A stretch of 6,042 nt of DNA from an uncultured Oscillospiraceae bacterium (GCA_900553255.1 USCI01000116.1:1-6042), one strand, 5' to 3'; positions 1-6,003 are shown, counted from the first letter of the stretch. Translations and numbers: made by a program. The notes: generated by a model not told the origin, from the sequence alone.

Positions 1-43
1 CCTCTATGTTGACAGTTACTTTTTTCTCTGTCTCTCATAGAGG
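1..43. repeat. Two-part inverted repeat at the window edge (possible terminator or element end)
   Basis: CCTCTATG at 1-8 is the exact reverse complement of CATAGAGG at 36-43. Just inside it, GACAG at 11-15 pairs with CTGTC at 28-32, leaving a 12-nt pyrimidine-rich loop that contains six T. Together these make an imperfect hairpin of 8 + 5 bp with a 2/3-nt internal bulge. It lies 39 nt beyond the stop codon of the minus-strand phosphodiesterase gene, so it could be that gene's terminator, with any U-tract to the left of position 1 and out of sight. It could also be the end of a small mobile element cut by the window. The sequence alone does not decide between these. Confidence 0.45.
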
Positions 44-81
44 AAGCATATCAGTTTACATCGCGTCCCGCTTTTGCCGTA

Positions 82-828
82 TTACCGCCCAAGTGCCCGG
101 AGCACACGATCCGGATAATCGGAAATAATGCCGTCCGGCTCTAAGGCAATCGCAAAATCGATGGCCTCCGGCGTATCCACCGTCCACACGTTGCAGCCGA
201 TTCCCTGACGGCGGCAGCCGGCCACCAGCCCGGCATCCATCATGTAGAGATAGGGGTGGATGAAATCCGCCCGGAATTCTTTGACCATTGCGAGTGTATA
301 CTCAAGGGAATATTTGCTCTGCCCGCCATAGAGCAGCCCGGTGCGCAGCTCGGGCGCCCTTTCCTTGATTTCCCGCAGCCACTCGTGCTGAAAGCTCGAC
401 AGGATCACCCGGTCGCTGCAGGCAAAATCGCGGAGAATACGCAGCAGGGACTGCACCGCTTCCCGCCGACATGCGGGATCCGGCGGCAGCTCCTTGACCT
501 CGATGTTAATGACATCCATATGGCCGACCAGCTCCAGCAGTTCCTCCAGCGTGGGCAGCCGGACCGGTTCAGCGGGGCGGGGATCAAAATGGCAGCCGAA
601 GTCGTAGGTCTTGAGCTGCTCGATGGTTTTGCCGGAAACAGAACCCTGGCCATCGGAGGTACGTTCAAGCGTATCGTCATGGCAGACGGCAAAACGCCCG
701 TCAAGGGTATAATGGATATCGGTTTCGATGCCGTCCGCACCCAGATCCATCGCCTTCTGAAAAGCCGGCAGGGTGTTTTCCGGAGCATAGCCGGAGGCGC
801 CGCGGTGCGCCTGTACACAAATGGACAT
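82..828 (-). CDS. Cytoplasmic glycerophosphodiester phosphodiesterase (GDPD family, UgpQ-like)
   Basis: A 248-residue protein that should hydrolyse glycerophosphodiesters such as glycerophosphocholine or glycerophosphoethanolamine to glycerol-3-phosphate plus the alcohol. It covers one complete GDPD TIM-barrel domain. The N-terminal AHRG motif (catalytic His8, Arg9) is followed by PENT at 16-19. The metal-binding pair E35/D37 lies in GIETDIH, and the second catalytic His50 is in CHDDTLERT. IEVK (109-112) carries the third acidic ligand, and the C-terminal NVWTVD (213-218) and DGIISDYPD (232-240) motifs are present. There is no signal peptide or membrane segment, so it should act in the cytosol on imported or recycled lipid head groups, and the length matches E. 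coli UgpQ. The ATG start is supported by AGGAGGG (minus strand, 842-836) at 7 nt spacing. The gene is divergent from ppk1. The family call is firm but the exact substrate is not. Confidence 0.95.
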   Translation of the reverse strand: MSICVQAHRGASGYAPENTLPAFQKAMDLGADGIETDIHYTLDGRFAVCHDDTLERTSDGQGSVSGKTIEQLKTYDFGCHFDPRPAEPVRLPTLEELLELVGHMDVINIEVKELPPDPACRREAVQSLLRILRDFACSDRVILSSFQHEWLREIKERAPELRTGLLYGGQSKYSLEYTLAMVKEFRADFIHPYLYMMDAGLVAGCRRQGIGCNVWTVDTPEAIDFAIALEPDGIISDYPDRVLRALGR

Positions 829-872
829 CCGATTTCCCTCCTGTATTCATGAAAACGCTGTTGCTCCTTTTC

Positions 873-901
873 AGTATAGCATGGAAAGGCACCGGCAACA
901 A
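873..901 (-). promoter_or_regulatory. Sigma-A-type promoter for the phosphodiesterase gene
   Basis: On the minus strand, TTGTTG (901-896) and TATACT (878-873) are separated by 17 nt. The -10 box is preceded by TGC, giving an extended TGn -10 element. The predicted transcription start is near 866, leaving an untranslated leader of about 38 nt that contains the AGGAGGG ribosome site. Spacing and both boxes fit a vegetative promoter. This is a sequence inference only. Confidence 0.6.
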
Positions 902-909
902 TATGTCCC

Positions 910-937
910 TTGTGATTTTTATCCTCATTTTTATGAT
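910..937 (+). promoter_or_regulatory. Candidate promoter for ppk1
   Basis: TTGTGA at 910-915 and TATGAT at 932-937 are 16 nt apart in the AT-rich part of the divergent intergenic region. A start near 944 would give a leader of about 58 nt before the TTG start of ppk1. It is weaker than the other two promoters in the window: the -35 differs from consensus at two positions, and an alternative -10 (GATAAT, 935-940) overlaps it. No other plausible promoter is visible between the two genes on this strand. Confidence 0.4.
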
Positions 938-1001
938 AATTATTTCTTATTCGGTTCAAACTAAGGGTAGGGCATAAGCGGTGTAAACGGGGGGATAAGC
1001 A

Positions 1002-3026
1002 TTGACGGCGCTGCCATGGGTTCAGCGGGATATCAGCTGGCTTCAGTTTAATGAACGGGTGTTGGCTCAGGCGACGCGCCCTGACTGCCCGTTGCTGGAG
1101 CGCTGCCGTTTTCTGGGGATTACAGCGGAGAATCTGGATGAATTTTGCATGGTCCGCCTGGCCAAATGGCGAAATAAGCCGGATACGGCCGAAAACCGGC
1201 GGATTTTCCAGACGCTGTGCGGGGCGGTGAAGGATTTTGTCCACAGACAGTATGCCTGCTGGGATGAGCTGCAAGGGCAGCTTGAGGCCTCCGGAATATC
1301 GCTGCTTGGACAGCAGCAGTGGGATGTGCGGCAGCGGCATATGGTTGCTGTACTGATTCGGAAAAAAATCCAGCCCCTTTTAACCCCGTTTGCGGTGGAT
1401 GCGGCGCACCCGTTTCCGTATCTTGCGAGCGGGCAGCTGGCTCTGGCCTGCTTACGGCGGGACCCGGTAAAGCTGGCGATCGTGCCGCTGCCGATGTCGC
1501 TGCCGCGGTTATTCCCGCTGCCCTGCACCGACGGCAGGGCTTTTGTTTTGCTGGAGGAACTGGTGCGCAGCAGTCTGCCTTCCCTGCTTGGCGGCAAACC
1601 GGAGATGGAGACAGCGGTTTTTCGTGTGATTCGCAGCGCGGCCGAAACGCTGCAGCCGGGGACGGATGATCTTTGCCGTGCGACGAAAGAACTTCTGGAC
1701 AGACGGCGCAACGGAGCGGTTGTGCGTTTGGAAACGACGGCGAAAAAGGGGCTTATGTCTTCGCTTTTTCTCCATTACACCCAAACCGGTCCGGCGGATG
1801 TTTCGGTTATTTCCTCCATGCCGGGCCTGCACGTTTGCCGACAGTTGGCTGAATGTATGCCGCCGCCTGCCCTTCGGTGGCCGGGATGGCGTTGCGCCCC
1901 GGCGGAAGATTTTTTGGGGGAAACGGACGCCTTTGCCGCCATACGACGGCGGGATCGTTTGGTGTTTCATCCCTTTGAGGATTTCGGCTGCGTCATCCGT
2001 TTTTTGCAGCAGGCTGCGGACGATCCGGCGGTGTGCCTGATCGAGCAGACGCTTTACCGGGTCAGTGAGCCTTCGCCGGTGATTGATGCGCTGTGTCGGG
2101 CGGCGGAGAACGGCAAAACCGTGGTGGCGCTTGTGGAGCTGCAGGCGCGGTTTGACGAGGCCCATAATCTGCAGGTGGTGGAGCGTCTGCGGTGCGCCGG
2201 CTGCCAGGTGGGTTATGGAGCCGCGGGTCGTAAAACCCATGCCAAACTGCTTCTGGTCATCCGGCAGGAAGACGGGACGCTGCGCCGTTATGCGCATATC
2301 GGTACCGGAAATTATAATGAGGTAACCGCAAGGCAGTATACCGATATCGGACTGTTTACCTGTCGGGAAGCCTATACGGCGGATGTTGCCGCGGTTTTCA
2401 CCCACTTAACCGGTGGGAGCCAGCTGCCGCCGCTTGGGTCGCTGGTTGCTGCACCGGCGGGGCTGCGCAGCTTTTTGTACCGCAGCATTGCCGAGGAGAT
2501 GGATTATGCACGGCAGGGACGCCCCTGCGGGATTTTTGCCAAGATCAATGCGCTGACCGACCGGGGACTGATCAAGCGGCTGTATGCCGCTTCCTCCGTC
2601 GGAGTGCCGGTTACCCTTGTGGTTCGCGGTGCCTGCTGTCTGCGCTCCGGTATACCGGGGGTCAGCAGCACCATACGGGTATACAGCCTGGTTGGCCGCC
2701 TGCTGGAACACAGCCGGATTTTCCGGTTCGGCAGCCCCGAACGTGCGCGGTATTTTATCGGCAGCGCCGACTGGATGCCCCGCAATCTGGACCGGCGGAT
2801 TGAGATTTTGACGCCGGTTGAGGACGCGCAAGCGGTAATGCGGCTGGAACGATGTATAGAGCGTATGTTGTCCGATACGGTAAACCGCTGGGAGATGCTG
2901 CCGGACGGCCGTTATGAACGGGTGGCTCAGTCCGGCGAAAAGACAGACTGCCAGAGTGAAACCGGACAGAAAAGCATGCAGTCTGCACAAGTCTCGACAC
3001 TAATTGATAACAATATCAATCGTTAA
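1002..3026 (+). CDS. ppk1: Polyphosphate kinase 1 (polyphosphate:ADP phosphotransferase)
   Basis: A 674-residue enzyme expected to transfer the gamma-phosphate of ATP reversibly to long-chain polyphosphate. The N domain opens with RDISWLQFNERVL (9-21) and has the nucleotide-binding ENLDEFCMVR (43-52). The two phospholipase-D-like C domains carry LYRVS (R353), ELQARFDE (R383), KTHAKLLL (His413) and LLEHSRIF (His570), followed by SADWMPRNLDRRIE (588-601). His413 and His570 match E. coli His435 (autophosphorylated) and His592. R353 and R383 match R375 and R405, all with the same 22-residue offset. The TTG start is forced, because an in-frame TAA sits at 996-998; a G-rich ribosome site (989-995) lies 6 nt upstream. 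Divergent features are Glu348 where the family usually has Lys (IEQTLYR), and IRSAAE (210-215) where TRNAD-like sequence is usual. A hydrophilic tail of about 34 residues (641-674) ends in AT-rich codons. It is probably monocistronic. Confidence 0.97.
   Translation: MTALPWVQRDISWLQFNERVLAQATRPDCPLLERCRFLGITAENLDEFCMVRLAKWRNKPDTAENRRIFQTLCGAVKDFVHRQYACWDELQGQLEASGISLLGQQQWDVRQRHMVAVLIRKKIQPLLTPFAVDAAHPFPYLASGQLALACLRRDPVKLAIVPLPMSLPRLFPLPCTDGRAFVLLEELVRSSLPSLLGGKPEMETAVFRVIRSAAETLQPGTDDLCRATKELLDRRRNGAVVRLETTAKKGLMSSLFLHYTQTGPADVSVISSMPGLHVCRQLAECMPPPALRWPGWRCAPAEDFLGETDAFAAIRRRDRLVFHPFEDFGCVIRFLQQAADDPAVCLIEQTLYRVSEPSPVIDALCRAAENGKTVVALVELQARFDEAHNLQVVERLRCAGCQVGYGAAGRKTHAKLLLVIRQEDGTLRRYAHIGTGNYNEVTARQYTDIGLFTCREAYTADVAAVFTHLTGGSQLPPLGSLVAAPAGLRSFLYRSIAEEMDYARQGRPCGIFAKINALTDRGLIKRLYAASSVGVPVTLVVRGACCLRSGIPGVSSTIRVYSLVGRLLEHSRIFRFGSPERARYFIGSADWMPRNLDRRIEILTPVEDAQAVMRLERCIERMLSDTVNRWEMLPDGRYERVAQSGEKTDCQSETGQKSMQSAQVSTLIDNNINR
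3003..3020. repeat. AT-rich dyad across the end of ppk1
   Basis: ATTGATA (3003-3009) and TATCAAT (3014-3020) form a perfect 7-bp inverted repeat around an ACAA loop, within the last codons of ppk1. It lacks a GC-rich stem and no U-run follows directly, so it is a poor terminator. It could be an operator-like site or chance in AT-rich sequence. I see no other terminator between ppk1 and the murA promoter. Confidence 0.25.
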
Positions 3027-3081
3027 TATAATTTGAGCGGGCATTCAGGGAAATTTACCTTGTGGCGACAATAATTAATAA

Positions 3082-3109
3082 TTGATTTTTTGAAATTAGG
3101 TGATATAAT
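3082..3109 (+). promoter_or_regulatory. Strong extended -10 promoter upstream of murA
   Basis: TTGATT at 3082-3087 and a consensus TATAAT at 3104-3109 are 16 nt apart, and TGA immediately precedes the -10 box, giving a TGn extended element. The surroundings are very AT-rich, and the predicted start is near 3116. This is the best promoter in the window. It implies a murA leader transcript of about 145 nt, long enough to hold a small ORF, and it shows that murA does not depend on readthrough from ppk1. Confidence 0.75.
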
Positions 3110-3151
3110 AAAAATGTTATGAAGCTTTATTCAGTGTCAGGAGGACGCCTT

Positions 3152-3238
3152 GTGGACAAAGCAGGAGACCTTCTGCGCTTTTTGTGCTGCCGGCGGGCCT
3201 GTATGCCGGAAACCAACTCCGTGAAGCGGGGGCATTAA
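3152..3238 (+). CDS. Possible 28-codon leader ORF upstream of murA, function unknown
   Basis: A GTG at 3152 follows a perfect AGGAGG (3139-3144) at 7 nt spacing and opens 28 codons ending in TAA at 3236-3238, 22 nt before the murA start. The predicted peptide begins MDKAGDLLRF, has the cysteine/arginine cluster LCCRRACMP in the middle and ends in VKRGH. It has no signal peptide or clear membrane segment, and I do not recognise it. The same frame is open back to an ATG at 3119 (39 codons), but that start lies right at the predicted transcript 5' end without a ribosome site. A competing TTG at 3150 shares the ribosome site and gives a 24-codon ORF in another frame ending at 3224. The strong ribosome site just after a strong promoter is the main evidence for translation; the reading frame remains uncertain. 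Confidence 0.35.
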   Translation: MDKAGDLLRFLCCRRACMPETNSVKRGH

Positions 3239-3260
3239 GCTTAGGGAGTGGAACAACAAC

Positions 3261-4547
3261 TTGGAAAAATATATCATACGGGGCGGCAATCGCCTGACCG
3301 GTGACGTGGAAATCAGCGGGGCCAAAAACGCAGCGGTCGCGATTCTGCCCGCCGTCGTTTTGGCGGACGGTGTCTGCCATATAGAGAACATCCCCAACAT
3401 TGCCGATGTGGCAACCACGCTGGATATATTGGCCAGCCTTGGTGCAGAGATTCATCCAGTCGACCGGAACACGGTCGATATTGATCCGCGAACCATTGCT
3501 ACGCATGTGGTGCCGCATGATCTGGCGCGGCATATGCGGGCTTCGTACTATTTCATCGGCGCGCTGCTTGGCCGTTTCGGCACGGCGCGGGTATCGATGC
3601 CGGGCGGCTGCAACTTCGGTGTACGGCCGATCGATCAGCATCTCAAGGGCTTTACGGCGCTCGGCGCCAACGTTTCCCCGATGGAGCACGGCATGATTGA
3701 GGTGGTGGCGCCGAAGCTCACCGGCAGCTCGATTTATCTCGATGTGGTTTCGGTCGGTGCGACGGTGAACATTATGCTTGCGGCGGTCAAGGCACGCGGA
3801 ACCACCATCATTGAAAACGCGGCCAAGGAGCCGCACATCGTTGATCTGGCCAACTTTCTCAACTCGATGGGGGCGGATATCCGGGGAGCCGGCACCGATG
3901 TGATTAAAATCCGCGGTGTTTCGCGGCTTTACGGTACGACCTATTCCATTATTCCGGATCAGATTGAGGCGGGTACCTATATGATGGCGGCTGCAGCGAC
4001 CGGCGGCGACATCATGGTGCGCAGCGTGATCCCGAAGCACCTGGAATCCATTACGGCTAAGCTGCTGGAAATGGGTGTCGAGGTGGAGGAATACGACGAT
4101 TATGTCAGGGTATGCAGCTCCGGACGGCTGATGCACTGCAACGTCAAAACCATGCCGCATCCGGGCTTTCCGACCGATATGCAGCCGCAGGCGGCGGTGC
4201 TGCTGTCAATAGCGGAAGGGACAAGCATTGTGACCGAGGGCATTTGGGATAACCGGTTCCGCTATGTGGACGAGCTTCGCCGAATGGGCGCGCAGATCCA
4301 GGTTGACGGTAAGGTGGCGGTCGTCCAGGGGGTAACCGAGCTGACGGCAGCGCCGGTCAAAGCGGTGGATTTGCGCGCGGGTGTGGCGATGGTGATTGCA
4401 GCGCTGGCGGCACGGGGGACGACCGAGATTGAGGATGTCTATCATATCGAACGCGGATATGAGAACATCATCGAAAAGCTTTCGGCGCTTGGTGCGGATA
4501 TCCGCTGCGTCGATGTACCGGACAGCCTGCTTCGCCAGGCGCGGTGA
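3261..4547 (+). CDS. murA: UDP-N-acetylglucosamine 1-carboxyvinyltransferase
   Basis: A 428-residue cytoplasmic enzyme that transfers enolpyruvate from phosphoenolpyruvate to UDP-GlcNAc, the first committed step of peptidoglycan synthesis. The full EPSP-synthase-like fold is present. SGAKNAA carries the substrate-binding K22 and N23, and MPGGCNFGVRPIDQH holds catalytic Cys117 (E. coli Cys115) and R122. PGFPTDMQPQ carries catalytic Asp306 (E. coli Asp305), and LRAG (371-374) and ERGYENI (397-403) complete the active site. Cys117 is the residue alkylated by fosfomycin, and its presence suggests the natural, drug-sensitive form. The start is TTG: MEKYIIRGGNRLTG is the usual MurA N-terminus, and AGGGAG (3243-3248) serves as ribosome site at a rather long 12-nt spacing. 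Firmicutes often carry two MurA paralogues, and this sequence alone does not show which one this is. It is transcribed from the promoter at 3082-3109. Confidence 0.98.
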   Translation: MEKYIIRGGNRLTGDVEISGAKNAAVAILPAVVLADGVCHIENIPNIADVATTLDILASLGAEIHPVDRNTVDIDPRTIATHVVPHDLARHMRASYYFIGALLGRFGTARVSMPGGCNFGVRPIDQHLKGFTALGANVSPMEHGMIEVVAPKLTGSSIYLDVVSVGATVNIMLAAVKARGTTIIENAAKEPHIVDLANFLNSMGADIRGAGTDVIKIRGVSRLYGTTYSIIPDQIEAGTYMMAAAATGGDIMVRSVIPKHLESITAKLLEMGVEVEEYDDYVRVCSSGRLMHCNVKTMPHPGFPTDMQPQAAVLLSIAEGTSIVTEGIWDNRFRYVDELRRMGAQIQVDGKVAVVQGVTELTAAPVKAVDLRAGVAMVIAALAARGTTEIEDVYHIERGYENIIEKLSALGADIRCVDVPDSLLRQAR

Positions 4548-4574
4548 CCTTTGCGGGAATCGGTGTATTCAGCG

Positions 4575-4602
4575 GGCGGGGCAGGCTTGCCCCGCCGTTT
4601 TT
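4575..4602 (+). terminator. Intrinsic terminator or attenuator between murA and walJ
   Basis: GGCGGGGCA (4575-4583) and TGCCCCGCC (4588-4596) form a perfect 9-bp, very GC-rich stem with a GGCT tetraloop. It is followed by G and five T (4598-4602), 27 nt after the murA stop. This is a textbook Rho-independent terminator for the plus strand. No convincing promoter lies between it and walJ, so it may act as a partial terminator that lowers walJ-rlmH expression relative to murA. Confidence 0.8.
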
Positions 4603-4607
4603 GGTTA

Positions 4608-4630
4608 GGCGGCTCGTGCCGCCGGGAGGT
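4608..4630 (+). promoter_or_regulatory. Hairpin abutting the walJ ribosome binding site
   Basis: GGCGGC (4608-4613) pairs perfectly with GCCGCC (4618-4623) across a TCGT loop. The walJ Shine-Dalgarno GGGAGG (4624-4629) starts at the very next base. In addition, GGCGG at 4608-4612 is complementary to CCGCC at 4592-4596, the 3' arm of the preceding terminator, so the two hairpins could in principle compete. Regulation is inferred from these pairings and is not shown. Confidence 0.35.
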
Positions 4631-4634
4631 AGCT

Positions 4635-5426
4635 ATGGCGCGATATTGTCCGCTGTTCAGCGGCAGCAGCGGGAATTGTACATATATCGGTACGGCGGAG
4701 GGCGGCATACTGGTGGACGCCGGTGTGAGTGCGAAGCGGATCGAAACTGCACTGCGCGAGCGGGATATCGACCCGCAGTCGATACAGGCGGTTTTTGTCA
4801 CACATGAGCATATCGACCATGTCAGCGGGCTGCGCGTGTTGACAAAACGTTACGGCTGGAGGGTTTATGCGTCCTGCGGTACGCTCGAGGCTATCGCGGA
4901 TACGCGGCCGCTTGATCCGCATACGGTGTGTGAGGTCATCGGGGAAGAGGGGGTATGCGCGGCCGGTATGGAAATCCGGCCGTTCGCCACCTCCCACGAC
5001 AGCCGGGAAAGCCTCGGCTTCCGCATCACCCTTCCGGATGAGCGCCGGGTGGCAATAGCAACCGACACCGGCGTGATGACCGAAGCGGTGCGGGCGGCGC
5101 TGTGCGGCTGCGACCTGGTACATATTGAGTCGAATCACGATGTGCGGATGCTGGAAAACGGGCCGTATCCGTATTATCTCAAGCGCCGGATCCTGGCGGA
5201 TACGGGGCATCTGTCCAATGATGCATGTGCTGCGGAGCTGGCCGGGCTCGCGCAGCGGGGGACAACCCGCTTTGTGCTGGCGCACCTGAGCCGGGAGAAC
5301 AATCTGCCGGAAATTGCCTATATGACCGCTCAGGCAGCGTTGTGCGGCGCGGGGATGCAGGAGAACATCGACTTTCTGCTGCAGGTTGCGCCGCGCGACG
5401 CACAGGCGCCGGTCACGCTGTTCTGA
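4635..5426 (+). CDS. walJ: MBL-fold metallohydrolase, WalJ/YycJ family
   Basis: A 263-residue metallo-beta-lactamase-fold protein of the YycJ/WalJ family. The family resembles DNA-processing MBL nucleases and in Bacillus and relatives is linked to the WalRK cell-wall regulon and to coordinating division with replication; the true substrate is not settled. The N-terminus MARYCPLFSGSSGN matches the family SGSSGN signature. Metal-binding motifs are THEHIDH (56-62: H57, H59, D61, H62), TSHD (His121), ATDTG (Asp144) and VLAHLSRENN (His217). ESNHD (165-169) and GHLSNDACA (191-199) are also family hallmarks. The ATG at 4635 is chosen because GGGAGG (4624-4629) lies 5 nt upstream and the conserved N-terminus begins here; an in-frame extension to 4551 would translate the terminator hairpin. 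rlmH follows 33 bp downstream on the same strand, so the two are probably co-transcribed. No walRK genes are in the window. Confidence 0.93.
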   Translation: MARYCPLFSGSSGNCTYIGTAEGGILVDAGVSAKRIETALRERDIDPQSIQAVFVTHEHIDHVSGLRVLTKRYGWRVYASCGTLEAIADTRPLDPHTVCEVIGEEGVCAAGMEIRPFATSHDSRESLGFRITLPDERRVAIATDTGVMTEAVRAALCGCDLVHIESNHDVRMLENGPYPYYLKRRILADTGHLSNDACAAELAGLAQRGTTRFVLAHLSRENNLPEIAYMTAQAALCGAGMQENIDFLLQVAPRDAQAPVTLF

Positions 5427-5459
5427 CATAACGCTGCGGGAAAGGGATTGCCGGGATTC

Positions 5460-5942
5460 ATGCTGAATATAGCCATACTCTGTGTGGGAAAATGCAAGGA
5501 AGCGTACTGGCGCGATGCCTGTGCGGAATATATCAAGCGCCTGTCGGCATTCTGCCGGATTTCGGTCGTAGAGGTCGAGGAGGAACGCCTGCCGGAGCGC
5601 CCATCGGAAGCGCAGATCCGTTCATGCCTTGCTGCGGAGGGGAAGCGCCTCCTGGATAAGGTGCCGTCCGGTGCTGCGGTGGTGGCCTTATGTATTGAGG
5701 GCAGGCAGATGACCTCGCCCGCTTTTTCCGCCCTTCTGGAGGATTATGCGCTGCGGGGCGTCAGCCATGTGGCGCTGGTGATCGGTGGTTCCTACGGGCT
5801 GGCGGATGAGGTGAAAGCCGCTGCAAAGGTGAAGCTCTCGTTTTCCCCGATGACCTTTCCGCATCAGCTGGCGCGGGTGATGCTGCTCGAGCAGGTTTAC
5901 CGCGCCATGCAGATTTCTTCTGGCGGCAAATATCACAAATAA
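5460..5942 (+). CDS. rlmH: 23S rRNA (pseudouridine-1915-N3)-methyltransferase RlmH
   Basis: A 160-residue SPOUT-class, trefoil-knotted methyltransferase that uses S-adenosylmethionine to methylate N3 of pseudouridine 1915 in helix 69 of 23S rRNA, on assembled 70S ribosomes. Visible signatures are MLNIAILCVGK and the early YWRDACAEYIKRL (16-28), then the SAM-binding VIGGSYGLADEV (107-118). The knot region LSFSPMTFPHQLARVMLLEQVYRA (126-149) and the C-terminal YHK (158-160) complete the family pattern. The tail SSGGKYHK differs slightly from the usual NGxPYHK-like ending. ATG 5460 gives the usual family length of about 155-160 residues; a TTG 12 nt upstream at 5448 would only add MPGF. It follows walJ by 33 bp without an intervening promoter or terminator, and two stem-loops end the unit. 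In B. subtilis rlmH also lies a short distance downstream of walJ, with an HtrA-type protease gene between them that is absent here. Confidence 0.97.
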   Translation: MLNIAILCVGKCKEAYWRDACAEYIKRLSAFCRISVVEVEEERLPERPSEAQIRSCLAAEGKRLLDKVPSGAAVVALCIEGRQMTSPAFSALLEDYALRGVSHVALVIGGSYGLADEVKAAAKVKLSFSPMTFPHQLARVMLLEQVYRAMQISSGGKYHK

Positions 5943-5950
5943 CTAACGTT

Positions 5951-5990
5951 AAAAAATCCGCCTGCGGTTTGAAAAACCGCAGGCGGATTT
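5951..5990. terminator. Long perfect stem-loop, bidirectional terminator
   Basis: Bases 5954-5970 and 5974-5990 are perfect reverse complements: a 17-bp stem with core TCCGCCTGCGG and a GAA loop (effectively larger, as the innermost A-T pairs would open). It starts 11 nt after the rlmH stop. A run of six A (5951-5956) precedes it, so a transcript arriving on the minus strand would end in six U. On the plus strand only TTT follows. It can serve both strands but is better shaped for a convergent gene lying to the right of the window. Confidence 0.85.
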
Positions 5991-6003
5991 CAGCTTGTCA
6001 AAG

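Noticed and set aside
256..852. 198-codon plus-strand ORF opposite the phosphodiesterase gene
   Set aside because: Antisense shadow of a gene with complete GDPD motifs. Its translation shows no recognisable domain, and it has no promoter or ribosome-site support of its own.
829..1001. Pho-box (PhoP/PhoB repeat) between the phosphodiesterase and ppk1
   Set aside because: I looked for TTAACA-type or CTGTCAT-type direct repeats at helical spacing and found none on either strand.
405..1340. 311-codon minus-strand ORF spanning the phosphodiesterase, the divergent gap and the start of ppk1
   Set aside because: It overlaps two real genes in other frames and reads through the AT-rich promoter region. 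The product is Arg/Pro-rich without domains, as expected of a shadow frame in GC-rich DNA.
1509..2405. 298-codon minus-strand ORF inside ppk1
   Set aside because: Fully antisense to conserved PPK1 coding sequence, with no family signature and a basic, low-information composition.
3150..3224. TTG-initiated 24-codon ORF with a CxxC-like pattern (FCAFC) as a real small protein
   Set aside because: It overlaps the GTG 3152 ORF and shares its ribosome site at a tighter 5-nt spacing. There is nothing to favour it, so it is kept only as an alternative frame for the leader.
3117..4160. 347-codon minus-strand ORF opposite murA
   Set aside because: Histidine/arginine-rich mirror of murA codons. It would end in the murA leader, and no domain is visible.
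4551..4634. N-terminal extension of walJ by 28 codons
   Set aside because: The stretch contains the terminator and a second hairpin, the family N-terminus begins at 4635, and GGGAGG is correctly spaced for that ATG.
4605..5429. 274-codon minus-strand ORF opposite walJ
   Set aside because: Shadow of the conserved WalJ frame; the plus-strand product has all MBL motifs.
5448..5459. Upstream TTG start for rlmH
   Set aside because: It adds only four residues not seen in the family. ATG 5460 gives the conserved start and the normal length.
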